This document shows, piece by piece, positions 29,733-38,799 of a stretch of DNA of 64,000 nt. Below the pieces are notes generated by a model. That model was not told where the DNA came from. It made no database searches and saw only the letters and a list, made by a program, of their open reading frames with translations. The stretch is from VMGX01 sp041658885. GTDB taxonomy: Bacteria; Patescibacteriota; Minisyncoccia; Phycocordibacterales; 21-14-all-36-13. The position numbers were made by a program, and so were the translations under genes. Position 1 is the stretch's first letter; every line of letters begins with the position of its first letter. The DNA is taken from assembly GCA_041658885.1 (NCBI GenBank), contig JBAZZJ010000001.1, positions 62,001-126,000 on the forward strand, given 5' to 3'.

Positions 29733-30767
29733 ATGTCCTCATTTCAAGACAACTCAATATTTTGGATAGAAGTAAATAAAGTTAGGCCAAACCCCTATCA
29801 GCCAAGAACGGATTTTGATATGGCGCGTTTAAAAGACTTAGCTGATTCTATAAAACAATACGGTATTCTTCAGCCGCTTATAGTTAATAGAATTGAAATT
29901 CAAACAGAAGATGGGGGTTTAATATCCCAATATGAACTGATAGCAGGTGAAAGGAGATTCAGAGCCGCAAAAATAGCTGGTCTTTCCCAGGTTCCTGTAA
30001 TAATAAGAAGTGGGGAAGAAGACCCAAGAATGAAATTAGAGATGGCTATAATAGAGAATCTCCAAAGAGAAGACTTAAACCCGATTGACAGAGCAAGGGC
30101 TTTTCAACAACTAACGACTGAATTTCAATTTAAACATCACGAGATCGCAAAAAAATTAGGTAAGAGCAGGGAATATGTTTCAAACTCAATTCGTTTGCTT
30201 TCTTTGTCGGCAAAAATACAAGAGGCAATTGTTGCTGGAAAAGTTTCGGAAGGACATGCAAGACCAATGATGATGTTAAAAGACAAACCAGAAGAACAAG
30301 ATACTCTTTTTAAAGAAGTTTTATACAAAAAGATTACAGTAAGAGAAGCGGAAAATATCGCTAGAAAAATAGCACAAGATAAACTTCGCAAGAAAGAATA
30401 TGCATATGATCCTGAAATTGTTGAAATAGAAAACAAACTCTCTCAATCCTTAGGAACGAGAGTTCAGATAGAAAAGAAAGACGTAGGAGGTAAAATAGTT
30501 ATAGATTATTTTTCTCCAAGTGATTTAAAAACAATTTTAAGTTTGATAAATTCAAAAGGGGAATCAAAAAACGTTGGTGATATGTTAGACAAATATATAT
30601 CAGAAAATCAAGAAGAAAATTTTGTTGAAGATGATATGAATCTAAAAGAAGAAATGAAGTTAGTAGAAGATAACCTTTATTTTGATGTAAAGGAAAAAGG
30701 CAACTCGGATGATAATCCCGAAGATAATGAGGAAGAGATATATTCAATAAGAAACTTTTCTATTTGA
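29733..30767 (+). CDS. parB: Chromosome partitioning protein ParB
   Basis: ParB binds parS sites, spreads with CTP and recruits SMC. 344 residues: N-terminal CTPase domain with PNPYQPRTDF, the GERRFRAAKIAG motif (GERRxRA, about residues 73-84) and ENLQREDLNPIDRA, then helix-turn-helix HHEIAKKLGKSREYVSNSIRLL, and an acidic C-terminal region. The C-terminal dimerisation part is followed by a long Asp/Glu tail. parA is not adjacent and no parS palindrome (TGTTTCACGTGAAACA) was found in the window. Confidence 0.93.
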   Translation: MSSFQDNSIFWIEVNKVRPNPYQPRTDFDMARLKDLADSIKQYGILQPLIVNRIEIQTEDGGLISQYELIAGERRFRAAKIAGLSQVPVIIRSGEEDPRMKLEMAIIENLQREDLNPIDRARAFQQLTTEFQFKHHEIAKKLGKSREYVSNSIRLLSLSAKIQEAIVAGKVSEGHARPMMMLKDKPEEQDTLFKEVLYKKITVREAENIARKIAQDKLRKKEYAYDPEIVEIENKLSQSLGTRVQIEKKDVGGKIVIDYFSPSDLKTILSLINSKGESKNVGDMLDKYISENQEENFVEDDMNLKEEMKLVEDNLYFDVKEKGNSDDNPEDNEEEIYSIRNFSI

Positions 30768-30798
30768 ATGAAAAAGCAACTTAAGTTGCTTTTTCATT
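30767..30798 (+). terminator. Hairpin overlapping the parB stop
   Basis: AATGAAAAAGCAAC, TTAA, GTTGCTTTTTCATT; its first base is the last base of the parB stop codon. A further hairpin (GAAAAATGTCC/GGACATTTTT) follows at 30808-30833 and again at 30910-30933. Confidence 0.8.
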
Positions 30799-30860
30799 CA
30801 TAATTATGGATGAAAAATGTCCTTGGGGACATTTTTAAAAAACAAAAATAAAAAAGAATT

Positions 30861-30905
30861 AAAATCTAACACTACTCTTAAAAACCACACTGGTGGTTTT
30901 TAAGT
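30861..30905. repeat. AATCTAACACTACTCTT motif plus hairpin, copy 2
   Basis: AAAATCTAACACTACTCTT followed by AAAAACCAC-ACT-GGTGGTTTTTAAGT and ATGGATGAAAAA. Same block as at 27651 and 49062, but a different hairpin stem. Confidence 0.78.
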
Positions 30906-30935
30906 ATGGATGAAAAATGTCCTTGGGGACATTTT

Positions 30936-32438
30936 TCATTTATTAGACAATGCCTGTCTTATAAATCTTTTGGCCATTGAAGTTTTTACGCTATTCAACC
31001 ATTTTTGTGTTGGATGGCTATTTTTATTTACAGCGATTCCAACTATATCTCCGTTTTTTAATTTTGTTTCAAGGGAGACAAATTTATTGTTTACTTTAGC
31101 TCCAGAAGCGTGATCTCCAATATCTGAATGTATATGGTAAGCAAAATCTAATGGTGTAGAATCCAAAGGCAGGTCTATAACATCTCCATTTGGTGTAAAA
31201 ACGAATATTCTATTTTCAAAAAAATCATTTCTCAAATTTTCCATAAACTCTTCAGGAGCAGACACTTCAGTTTGTATTTCAGCCAAATCTTTTATCCACT
31301 TAGGTGGGTCTTTTTTTATCTCTTTTTCTGAAATGTTCCCACTATTCTTTTTTGCTAACGATGAAATTTTATTAAATAATAACAAGTTTTTCATTGCGTT
31401 TTTTTCACCACCTTTTTCTTTGTAAGATACATGGGCCGCTATCCCATATTCAGCTTCTTTGTGCATTTCTACCGTTCTAACTTGAATTTCTACAATATTT
31501 CCATTACCTGTTAGTATCGTTGTGTGGATGCTTCTATAACCATTTGGTTTTGGTAGTGCTACATAATCTTTTATTAGTCCTGGCAATGGTTTCCAAATAC
31601 CATGAACTATTCCGAGAACCTTATAGCAATCACTTACAGAATAAACAACAACTCTTAGGGCAAATACATCATAAATGCTATTTATGTCCATTTCATTTTT
31701 TTGGAGTTTTCTGTAAAGGCTATATAAGTGTTTTTTTCTATAGCCCATTTCTTCAATATGAATTTTTTCTTTTTCTAACCTCTTTTTTAGGGTGTCATGT
31801 ATTTCTTTTAGTGACTTTATATTTTTACCGTGTTTATCTTCCAACATTTTTTTAACCTTATTATAGTCATCAGGAAATAAATATTTAAAAGACAAATCTT
31901 CCATTTCACATTTAAATTGCCCCATTCCTAATCTATGGGCAATTGGTGCATAGACTTCTATTGTTTCTGTCGCAATCCTTTTTCTTTTTTCCTCATTCTC
32001 TATATATTCTAGAGTTCTCATATTATGAAGACGATCAGCCAATTTAATGATTAAGACTCTTATATCTTCTGAGGTTGCTATAAATAATTTTCTTAAACTC
32101 TCAATATATCTTTTTGCTCCACTAAATCTAATTTTCCCTAATTTTGTTACTCCTTCAATTAAAAAACTAATTTCTTCACCAAATTCCTTCTTTATTGTGT
32201 CTTGGTCGGCCAAACCCTCTTCTGTTACATCATGAAGCAAGCCGGACGCTATTATTTTAGGTCCCATACCGAGCTCCTTTAAAATAGAAGCGGTTTTGTA
32301 TAAATGGACAAAATAAGGTTCGCCAGAGAGCCTTTTTTGTTCCCTGTGATGTTTTTCAGCAAATTCAAAAGCTTTTTTTATTATCTTACTTTCTTCTTCT
32401 GAAAAACCCTCTGTTAATTTTTTTATATCTATACTCAT
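30936..32438 (-). CDS. rel: (p)ppGpp synthetase/hydrolase Rel, without ACT domain
   Basis: 500 residues: HD hydrolase domain (HLYKTASILKEL, LLHDVTEEG, KLADRLHNMRTL), synthetase domain (KPNGYRSIHTT, IEIQVRT-like VEIQVRTVEMHKEAEYG) and a TGS domain (FVFTPNGDVIDLPLDSTPLDFAYHIHSDIG). It ends soon after TGS, whereas long Rel/SpoT have about 730 residues with helical, zinc-finger and ACT domains. The HDxxED site reads HDVTEE. It probably makes and degrades the alarmone with reduced ribosome-linked control. Confidence 0.92.
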   Translation of the reverse strand: MSIDIKKLTEGFSEEESKIIKKAFEFAEKHHREQKRLSGEPYFVHLYKTASILKELGMGPKIIASGLLHDVTEEGLADQDTIKKEFGEEISFLIEGVTKLGKIRFSGAKRYIESLRKLFIATSEDIRVLIIKLADRLHNMRTLEYIENEEKRKRIATETIEVYAPIAHRLGMGQFKCEMEDLSFKYLFPDDYNKVKKMLEDKHGKNIKSLKEIHDTLKKRLEKEKIHIEEMGYRKKHLYSLYRKLQKNEMDINSIYDVFALRVVVYSVSDCYKVLGIVHGIWKPLPGLIKDYVALPKPNGYRSIHTTILTGNGNIVEIQVRTVEMHKEAEYGIAAHVSYKEKGGEKNAMKNLLLFNKISSLAKKNSGNISEKEIKKDPPKWIKDLAEIQTEVSAPEEFMENLRNDFFENRIFVFTPNGDVIDLPLDSTPLDFAYHIHSDIGDHASGAKVNNKFVSLETKLKNGDIVGIAVNKNSHPTQKWLNSVKTSMAKRFIRQALSNK

Positions 32439-32482
32439 AGAAATATAAAATCACTGAAACAAGAAAACAAAAAATTAATTAC

Positions 32483-32518
32483 TTGTCCCGTTAAATGCGA
32501 AGCATATTTAACTGGGAT
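32483..32518. repeat. Short GTTAAAT palindrome
   Basis: ACTTGTCCCGTTAAAT-GCGAAGC-ATATTTAACTGGGAT. The inverted version of this copy occurs at 38317-38354. A hairpin AAAAACTTC/GAAGTTTTT follows at 32524 just after topA, read on the minus strand. Confidence 0.8.
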
Positions 32519-32533
32519 AGATTAAAAACTTCA

Positions 32534-34729
32534 TTAAGAAGTTTTTAATTTATGAGGATTATGATTTGGACATCCTTTGTTGCTACAACGAGTTGGTATT
32601 GTTTTTGTTCCTTCCATCATTAATGAACCACATTCTTTGCAGACATTTCCGGTTGGTTTTGCCTTTATTGCATTTTTACATTTAGGATAATTTGAACAAC
32701 TATAAAAAATTCCAAATCTTCCTTTTCTTTCAACCATTGTTCCTTTTTTGCACACAGGACACTCTACACCCGTATCGTTTTGTCTTCTTTCTCCATTATT
32801 TTCACTCTCTTTTATAAATTTACATTTTGGATAATTGGAACATGCAATAAATTTTCCAAATCGTCCGTGTCTCTCTATTAATTTTCCTGTTTTACATTCA
32901 GGACACATTTCCCCAGTTTCTTTTGGTGGGTCAATCATACCTCCGTCTATCGTTCTTGCTCCATTACAATCAGGAAATCTGGAACAGCTCATAAATCTTC
33001 CATTTTTACCTAATTTTATAATCATTGAAGAACTACATTCAGGGCATTTAAATTCTTCTGGTGCTTCTGAAATGTTCGTTATTTTTTCAATATTTTCTTT
33101 TGATTGAACTTTTTTATTAAATGGACCATAGAAATCTTTAAGAGTTTTTGTATAATCTCTTTTTCCATCGGCAATTTCATCCAGTTCATCTTCCATTTCA
33201 GCTGTAAATGAATCGCTTATATATTCTCTGAAATTATTTTCAATAAATGTACTTACAACATCTCCAATATCAGTAGGGAAAAGAGTTCTGTTTTTTTTCT
33301 CTACATAACCACGCTCGGACAAAGTTCTCATTATTGTTGCATAAGTTGAAGGTCTACCAATTCCTCTTTTTTCAAGTTCTTTTATCAAACCAGCCTCTGT
33401 ATATCTTGAAGGAGGTTGTGTTTGTTTTGCTTCAGACTGAATCTCTATGAGTTTTAACTCTTCTTTTATAGAGACATCTGGTAATTCATTTGTTTTTTCA
33501 TCTCCATTTTTTTCAACTCTCATCCATCCGTCAAAAAGAACAATTGAACCATTTATACTAAAATCTGGAATTTTTCCATCGTTTATCTTAACGATTATTT
33601 TTGTGTTTGAAACATTTGCATCAGTCATTTGTGACGAAACAGCCCTTGCCCATATCAATTTATATAATTTTTTTTGTTCATCTGTAGTTCCTATACTTTC
33701 TTTTTCAAAACTTGTCGGTCTTATTGCCTCATGTGCCTCTTGTGCCATTTTACTTTTGTTTTTATAAAATCTTGGAGTTGAATATTTTTCTCCGTATTTT
33801 TTTATTACAATTTTTTCTATTTGATTTTGTGCAACCGAACTCAAGATCGTGCTATCAGTTCTCATATATGTTATATATCCTGATTCATATAATTTTTGAG
33901 CCACCTGCATTGTTTTTGAAGGGGAAAATCCTAATCTATTGCTGGCGGTTTGTTGTAACGTAGAAGTGATAAATGGGGCTTTTGGGCTTTGTTTTCTTTC
34001 TGTCTTTTTGATATCTCCTACAATCCATTTTCCTTTTCTTCCTTCCACAACAATTTTTTCAGCAATTTCTTTTTCTTTTGGCTCTTCATTACAGGTCAAT
34101 TTGAAAGGGGTTTTATTGCCAGATTTTTTTTGAACATCTGCAGTTATGGTCCAAAAATCTTCAGGAATAAAAGATCTTATTTCTCTTTCCCTTTCCATCA
34201 ATATTCTTAATGCGGGGGACTGAACTCTTCCGGCAGAAAGACCATATCTAACTTTTTTCCAAATTAGACCAGATAAATCATAACCAACCAAACGATCAAG
34301 AACTCTTCTCGCCTCTTGTGCTTTTCTTAAATCATCATCTATCTCACGTGGGTTTTTAATTGCCTCATAAATAGCTTCCTTTGTTATTTCATTAAATACA
34401 ATTCTTTTTGGATTTTCTAATCCGGCGACTTCTTTTATGTGCCAAGCGATTGCTTCGCCCTCTCTATCGGGATCAGTTGCTAACAAAACCTCGTCAGCTT
34501 TTTTTGAGAATTTTTTTAGTTCATTTATTATTTTTTCTTTTCCTTTTGTTATTTCGTAATGGGGAATAAAGCCAGCTTCAATGTCTATGGCTTTCTTATT
34601 ACTTTTGGGTAAATCTCTTATATGCCCGACACTTGCTTTTACAACATATTCAGTATCACCCGGCATGTCGTTGAGATATTTTGAAATTGTTTTTGATTTT
34701 GCTGGTGATTCTACTATAAGTAATTTCAT
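32534..34729 (-). CDS. topA: DNA topoisomerase I
   Basis: Type IA topoisomerase that relaxes negative supercoils. 731 residues: TOPRIM domain at the N-terminus (LLIVESPAKSKTI, then ATDPDREGEAIAWH), SAGRVQSPALR, the catalytic tyrosine Y288 in ITYMRTDS, and four C-terminal zinc ribbons starting near residue 565 (three complete CPxC...C-x4-C types and a last CKECG...CSNKGC). Length and layout are usual. The gene is monocistronic; its start lies beside a palindromic intergenic patch. Confidence 0.95.
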   Translation of the reverse strand: MKLLIVESPAKSKTISKYLNDMPGDTEYVVKASVGHIRDLPKSNKKAIDIEAGFIPHYEITKGKEKIINELKKFSKKADEVLLATDPDREGEAIAWHIKEVAGLENPKRIVFNEITKEAIYEAIKNPREIDDDLRKAQEARRVLDRLVGYDLSGLIWKKVRYGLSAGRVQSPALRILMEREREIRSFIPEDFWTITADVQKKSGNKTPFKLTCNEEPKEKEIAEKIVVEGRKGKWIVGDIKKTERKQSPKAPFITSTLQQTASNRLGFSPSKTMQVAQKLYESGYITYMRTDSTILSSVAQNQIEKIVIKKYGEKYSTPRFYKNKSKMAQEAHEAIRPTSFEKESIGTTDEQKKLYKLIWARAVSSQMTDANVSNTKIIVKINDGKIPDFSINGSIVLFDGWMRVEKNGDEKTNELPDVSIKEELKLIEIQSEAKQTQPPSRYTEAGLIKELEKRGIGRPSTYATIMRTLSERGYVEKKNRTLFPTDIGDVVSTFIENNFREYISDSFTAEMEDELDEIADGKRDYTKTLKDFYGPFNKKVQSKENIEKITNISEAPEEFKCPECSSSMIIKLGKNGRFMSCSRFPDCNGARTIDGGMIDPPKETGEMCPECKTGKLIERHGRFGKFIACSNYPKCKFIKESENNGERRQNDTGVECPVCKKGTMVERKGRFGIFYSCSNYPKCKNAIKAKPTGNVCKECGSLMMEGTKTIPTRCSNKGCPNHNPHKLKTS

Positions 34730-34750
34730 AGATTTTTATTATTTGTGTTC

Positions 34751-34770
34751 ACCCCGTCATGGCGGGGTAA
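34751..34770. repeat. CCCCGTCATGGCGGGG palindrome and TCTGCG-type repeat
   Basis: ACCCCGTCATGGCGGGGTAA is followed by ATCTGCGG...ATCTGC...ATCTGTG, a worn version of the ATCTGCGT repeat inside tgt. Confidence 0.65.
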
Positions 34771-34857
34771 ATCTGCGGTTTGTTATCTGCACATATCTGT
34801 GTTTAAAGGAGTATAACTCGTAATTTTAAATTTACAAAATTTAGTAAATTTAAATGA

Positions 34858-34886
34858 TTGATTTATTTTAATTTTTATGGTATAAA
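34858..34886 (+). promoter_or_regulatory. Promoter of a small membrane protein gene
   Basis: TTGATT, 17-nt spacer, TATAAA (followed by T), 31 nt before the start codon. Confidence 0.65.
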
Positions 34887-34917
34887 TAATAATAGATAAC
34901 AAACGAACGGAGATTAT

Positions 34918-35196
34918 ATGGTAGATATGGCAGATTATAAAAAAGCACCTTCAGTTTTTACTTTTTTGTGGTTTCTTTTAAGGGCCTTAACAGCCGATGT
35001 AGTTTTTGTTTTTTTATTTTTATTGCTGTTTAGGTTTGTTGGAATTCCTGAACCAATATTATCAATAATTTTAGTGGTAATTGGGATGCTATTCTTTATT
35101 GCTTATTTTATTCTTTCTTGCCTTTGGCAACAGAGCAAGGAAATAAAAAAAGACGATGAAGAATACAAAAGAAATCTTCAAAAAGCCATCAATTGA
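34918..35196 (+). CDS. Small two-helix membrane protein
   Basis: 92 residues with two membrane helices (about 25-43 and 47-69) and a charged Lys/Asp/Glu C-terminal tail in the cytoplasm. The start ATG 34918 has CGGAG at a suitable distance; ATG 34927 is an alternative. It has its own promoter and terminator. The family is not recognised. Confidence 0.65.
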   Translation: MVDMADYKKAPSVFTFLWFLLRALTADVVFVFLFLLLFRFVGIPEPILSIILVVIGMLFFIAYFILSCLWQQSKEIKKDDEEYKRNLQKAIN

Positions 35197-35201
35197 ATTT
35201 G

Positions 35202-35227
35202 ACCCCGTTTAACACGGGGTTTTTTTA
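35202..35227. terminator. Terminator between convergent genes
   Basis: ACCCCGT-TTAAC-ACGGGGT followed by TTTTTTT. The T run lies at the 3' end of dprA on the other strand. Confidence 0.88.
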
Positions 35228-36094
35228 TTTTATAGTTAAAACCATTTTTCCCATTTTTTCAGATATAAGTCCTTTTAATTCCATAGTACTTAAAAGTATA
35301 TTTATCTGGCTGACGGGTAAATTTAATATTCTTATTAAATCATCTTTTATCATTGGCTCTGTTAAAAGTTTAACAATCTTAATTTCATCTACAGACAAAT
35401 CTTTTAAAATTTCATCAATATCTTTTTCTTCACTTTTAAAATTAAAAAAATTAAGAATATCTCCTGAACAAGTTATAGGAACTGCACCAGTTCTTAACAG
35501 CATATGGGGGCCTTCTGAATTTTTTGAAAATATAGAACCGGGGATTGTCATAACATCTCTATTGTATTCAGTTGCTAAACGGGAAGTTATAAGTGTTCCT
35601 GAAATTTTTTCTGCTTCTATAACTAAAACTGCATGAGAAATTCCCGCCATGATTCTATTTCTTTGTGGAAAACTCCACGGAGTAGCTCTAAAATCAGATT
35701 CAAATTCTGAAATTAAAGCTCCACCCTCTTCTAAAATTTTTTTGGCAAGATTTTTATTTAAAGATGGATACAAAACAGAATCATCTAAACCAGATCCTGG
35801 AATTGCAATAGTTTTTAAACCAACATTTAATGCAGAGTTATGGGCAACGCTATCTATACCAATTGCAAGACCAGAAACAATAACAATAGGATATCCAGCT
35901 AATCCCTCTATAATTTTTTTGCAGGCCTCTTTTCCATAAGGAGTATATTTTCTAGAACCAACGACACATAGAAATTTATTTTCTTTTTCATCCGGGAAAA
36001 CACCTTTTATATAAAGTTGTTTTGGTGGGTCTGTAATTTCCTTCAATAACTCTGGAAACTCATCAAATTTTAAAATTTTTATATTTTTATCCAT
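35225..36094 (-). CDS. dprA: DNA-processing protein DprA
   Basis: DprA loads RecA on incoming single-stranded DNA during natural transformation. 289 residues from ATG 36094: Rossmann-type core with VVGSRKYTPYG, IVSGLAIGIDSVAHNSAL, TIAIPGSGLDDSVLYPSLN, ISEFESDF and FPQRNRIMAGIS, followed by a C-terminal winged-helix domain (about residues 225-289). In-frame codons upstream (to 36700) overlap serS and have no family similarity. It is divergent from serS with only 31 nt between, so the promoters overlap. It suggests competence for DNA uptake, together with the pilin genes. Confidence 0.94.
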   Translation of the reverse strand: MDKNIKILKFDEFPELLKEITDPPKQLYIKGVFPDEKENKFLCVVGSRKYTPYGKEACKKIIEGLAGYPIVIVSGLAIGIDSVAHNSALNVGLKTIAIPGSGLDDSVLYPSLNKNLAKKILEEGGALISEFESDFRATPWSFPQRNRIMAGISHAVLVIEAEKISGTLITSRLATEYNRDVMTIPGSIFSKNSEGPHMLLRTGAVPITCSGDILNFFNFKSEEKDIDEILKDLSVDEIKIVKLLTEPMIKDDLIRILNLPVSQINILLSTMELKGLISEKMGKMVLTIK

Positions 36095-36125
36095 TGTGTT
36101 AATATTTATTATAACAAATATAAAC

Positions 36126-37400
36126 ATGTTAGACATAAAATTTATAAGGGATAATAAAGATCTTGTAGAGGAAGCCGCAAAAAAGAAAGGTATTAGAATT
36201 GACATAAAAGAATTGATTGATTTTGATGATAAAAGGAAAAATTTAATTACCTCAATTGAGAAAAAAAGAAACGAGCAGAATGAAGCCACAAAAAGGATAT
36301 CTACAACTACGGACCAAAATGAAAAAAATTTTCTGATAGAAGATATGCAGAAACTTAAAATAGCCTTGCAGAAAGAAGAGGAAGAACTCAAAGAGACAAT
36401 GAAAATTTGGCAAACAATAATGTTAAGAGTTCCAAATGTTCCGGATATGTCAGTTCCAGACGGCAAAGATGACCAAGATAACAAAGAATTAAAAAAATGG
36501 GGTGAAATTCCAAAATTTGATTTTGAACCAAAAAACCATGTAGATTTGATGAAAAATCTTGATATGGTTGATTTTGAAAGAGGAGCGAAGGTCACTGGTT
36601 TTCGTGGATATTTTATGAAAAATGAGGGAGCACTTTTAAATTTTGCTCTCTGGCAGTACACAATTGATAAATTTGTTAAAAAAGGAGGATTTACTCCCAT
36701 GATAGTTCCTTCACTTGTTGGCAGAGAGGCGTTTGTCGGAACAGGCTATCTTCCGCAAGGGGAAGAAGATTTATATAAAACTCAAGACCAAGATTTTTTG
36801 TCAGGAACAGCTGAAGTCCCAACGATGGCATATTATATGGATGAAGTAATTGATAAAAAATCTTTGCCAATAAAATTTATTTCTTTCTCACCCTGTTTTA
36901 GAAGAGAAGCCGGAAGTCACGGAAAGGACACGAAAGGTTTGTTTAGAGTTCATGAATTTTATAAATTAGAACAAGTTGTTTTATGTGAAGCTAATCACGA
37001 AGAAAGTGTAAAATACCACGAAGAATTACAAAGAAATGCGGAGGAAATAATGGAAGATTTTAAAATACCTTACAGAGTTACGATTTGTTCCTCTGGTGAT
37101 TTGGGATTAGGACAAGTTAAAAAGTATGATATAGACGCATGGATGCCTTCAGAAAAGAAATATAGAGAGACGCACTCATGTTCATATTTTCATGATTTTC
37201 AGACAAGAAGATTAAATATAAGATACAAAGACGATGACGGAAAAATGAAATATGCCCACTCTTTAAACAACACAGCAATAACTGCAAGAGCTCTGATATC
37301 AGTAATTGAAAACAATCAACAAAAAGATGGCTCAATAATTATTCCAGATGTTTTGGCAAAATATCTCGGTAAAAATATTATAGGGAAAAATGCTAATTAG
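36126..37400 (+). CDS. serS: Serine-tRNA ligase
   Basis: 424 residues: the N-terminal coiled-coil tRNA-binding arm (about 25-100), then the class II core with TGFRGYFMKNEGA, GTAEVPTMAYYMDEV, SFSPCFRREAGSHGKDTKGLFRVHEFYKLE (motif 2) and the final NNTAITARALISVIENNQ region in place of the usual NGSGLAVGRT motif 3. The start is ATG 36126. The stop overlaps the start of the next gene. Confidence 0.95.
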   Translation: MLDIKFIRDNKDLVEEAAKKKGIRIDIKELIDFDDKRKNLITSIEKKRNEQNEATKRISTTTDQNEKNFLIEDMQKLKIALQKEEEELKETMKIWQTIMLRVPNVPDMSVPDGKDDQDNKELKKWGEIPKFDFEPKNHVDLMKNLDMVDFERGAKVTGFRGYFMKNEGALLNFALWQYTIDKFVKKGGFTPMIVPSLVGREAFVGTGYLPQGEEDLYKTQDQDFLSGTAEVPTMAYYMDEVIDKKSLPIKFISFSPCFRREAGSHGKDTKGLFRVHEFYKLEQVVLCEANHEESVKYHEELQRNAEEIMEDFKIPYRVTICSSGDLGLGQVKKYDIDAWMPSEKKYRETHSCSYFHDFQTRRLNIRYKDDDGKMKYAHSLNNTAITARALISVIENNQQKDGSIIIPDVLAKYLGKNIIGKNAN

Positions 37401-38247
37401 AAAAAAAAATAGGTTTGCTTCTCCAAAGAGACAGAAAGAAAAAAGAATGGTCATTCTTATTAAGACATCTCTTTTTCTTTTTGTTGTTTTAGTTGTTTTT
37501 GTTTTGTCTATTTTTATATCAAAAGTGGATAGAATTAATATAAATAAAATAACGATTAAAAATGAAGGTTCTTCAATAACAGAAGATGAAATAAAAAATG
37601 TGGCGGAAGAGGATATTAAAGGTAATTTTTTTGGTTTATATCCAAAGACAAATATTTTTCTTTATCAAAAAGATAAGATAAAAACAGATATATATAATAA
37701 ATTCAATAAAATAAAAAGTGTTGATATTGAAAATATAAGTTTTAGTGAGATAAAAATAACGATAGATGAAAGAAGCCCGCACAGTTTATGGTGTGGTTTC
37801 GAAATAAAATCTGAAGAGAAATGTTATTTTTTAGACGAAACAGGATATATATATTCTGAAGCTCCAACTTTTTCTGGAAATGTATTTTTCAAAAATTATG
37901 GAAATATAAAAAAGGAAAATCCAATAGGCTCAATTTTTTTGGGGAGTGAAAAATTTAAGGAGATATCTTTTTTCATTAAATCAATGAAAGATATCAATCT
38001 TGTGCCATTTTCTTTTTTTGCAAAGGAAAATGATGATTTTGAAATATATCTTGAAGATTCTTCTCTAAGATATAATTTTTCAGGCGGTAAAATAATATTT
38101 AATAAAAACGACAATTTAGGAGAAATTTTTGATAATTTAAAAACAATTTTAAAAGAAAATGCTCTAACAAAAGAGTTTGATTACGCTGTTCAATTAGATT
38201 ACATAGATTTGAGATTCGGAAGTAAGATTTTCTACAAGTTTAAATGA
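37390..38247 (+). CDS. ftsQ: FtsQ/DivIB-like cell division protein
   Basis: 285 residues: basic cytoplasmic head, one membrane helix (about 23-44), then a POTRA-like domain beginning INKITIKNEGSSITEDEI and followed by a beta domain (KSVDIENISFSEIKITIDERSPHSLW), the normal FtsQ order. Sequence similarity is weak, as usual for this family, so the call rests on topology and the KITIKN...V.ER pattern. It overlaps serS by 11 nt. Confidence 0.72.
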   Translation: MLIRKKNRFASPKRQKEKRMVILIKTSLFLFVVLVVFVLSIFISKVDRININKITIKNEGSSITEDEIKNVAEEDIKGNFFGLYPKTNIFLYQKDKIKTDIYNKFNKIKSVDIENISFSEIKITIDERSPHSLWCGFEIKSEEKCYFLDETGYIYSEAPTFSGNVFFKNYGNIKKENPIGSIFLGSEKFKEISFFIKSMKDINLVPFSFFAKENDDFEIYLEDSSLRYNFSGGKIIFNKNDNLGEIFDNLKTILKENALTKEFDYAVQLDYIDLRFGSKIFYKFK

Positions 38248-38273
38248 AAAAGTGGTCCAAACCACTTTTTCAT
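38244..38273 (+). terminator. Hairpin overlapping the ftsQ stop
   Basis: ATGAAAAAGTGGT-CCAA-ACCACTTTTTCAT; the TGA of the gene is inside the left arm, the same arrangement as in parB. Confidence 0.8.
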
Positions 38274-38316
38274 CCACAATTATTTTTTCTTTAGATCCGG
38301 GGGATCATTTGAATTT

Positions 38317-38354
38317 ATCCCAGTTAAATATACTTCGTATTTAACGGGACAAGT
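38317..38354. repeat. Short GTTAAAT palindrome, inverted copy
   Basis: ATCCCAGTTAAATATACTTCGTATTTAACGGGACAAGT; the reverse complement of 32483-32518 with few changes. Confidence 0.8.
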
Positions 38355-38412
38355 AATTTTTTTTGTTAACCTTCGGGTGAGGTTTTTAATCCTTGTTTTT
38401 GGTACAACATTT

Positions 38413-38450
38413 TTTCCATTCTGTCATTCTGCAGAATGACAGAATGGAAA
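38413..38450. repeat. Perfect 38-nt palindrome
   Basis: TTTCCATTCTGTCATTCTG and its exact complement CAGAATGACAGAATGGAAA. The CTGTCATTCTGCAGAATGAC part is a motif I have seen as a dispersed repeat in other genomes. Confidence 0.85.
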
Positions 38451-38458
38451 GTAAAAAT

Positions 38459-38487
38459 AAAAAATGCCGATATTGTCGGCATTTTTT
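38459..38487 (-). terminator. Terminator of the 73-residue protein gene
   Basis: AAAATGCCGATATTGTCGGCATTTTTT; stem AAATGCCGA/TCGGCATTT with A/T runs on both sides, at the end of the minus-strand gene. Confidence 0.85.
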
Positions 38488-38490
38488 TGT

Positions 38491-38712
38491 TTAACCGGAA
38501 ATTTTTTCTTCCGCTAATTTTTTTACTTCCACCGATGTTGCTTGTTGTTCTATAGACATCCAGTCAAATTTTTTTAAACTGTGATCTTTTTTTAAATCAT
38601 CCGTAGTTATCCTCCCGTTGGAAAGCATGTCTTCTACACACTCTCCTACAGTATAAGCATAATTCCTGTAGATTTTTTCCACGAGTTGCATTATTGTTTT
38701 ATCGTCAGACAT
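38491..38712 (-). CDS. Small soluble protein, unknown
   Basis: 73 residues, mostly helical and acidic (MSDDKTIMQLVEKIYRNY at the start). No known domain. The start is supported by GGAG 7 nt before the ATG and by a consensus-like promoter. It is a single-gene unit with its own terminator. Confidence 0.68.
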   Translation of the reverse strand: MSDDKTIMQLVEKIYRNYAYTVGECVEDMLSNGRITTDDLKKDHSLKKFDWMSIEQQATSVEVKKLAEEKISG

Positions 38713-38744
38713 TTTAACTCCATTTTGTGAACGAATTTACAAGA

Positions 38745-38772
38745 ATAATACTCTCTGAAATATTATTGTCAA
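38745..38772 (-). promoter_or_regulatory. Promoter of the 73-residue protein gene
   Basis: On the minus strand TTGACA, 16-nt spacer, TATTAT, 33 nt before the start codon. Confidence 0.75.
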
Positions 38773-38799
38773 TCAACATTTTGATGATACTATCTAAAT

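Noticed and set aside
29733..30767. Replication origin near parB
   Set aside because: No dnaA, dnaN or parA, no DnaA-box cluster and no parS palindrome seen; parB alone is not enough.
35225..36700. A 491-residue DprA with an N-terminal hydrophobic extension
   Set aside because: The extra 200 residues are antisense to serS and have no DprA similarity; the ATG at 36094 gives a normal DprA.
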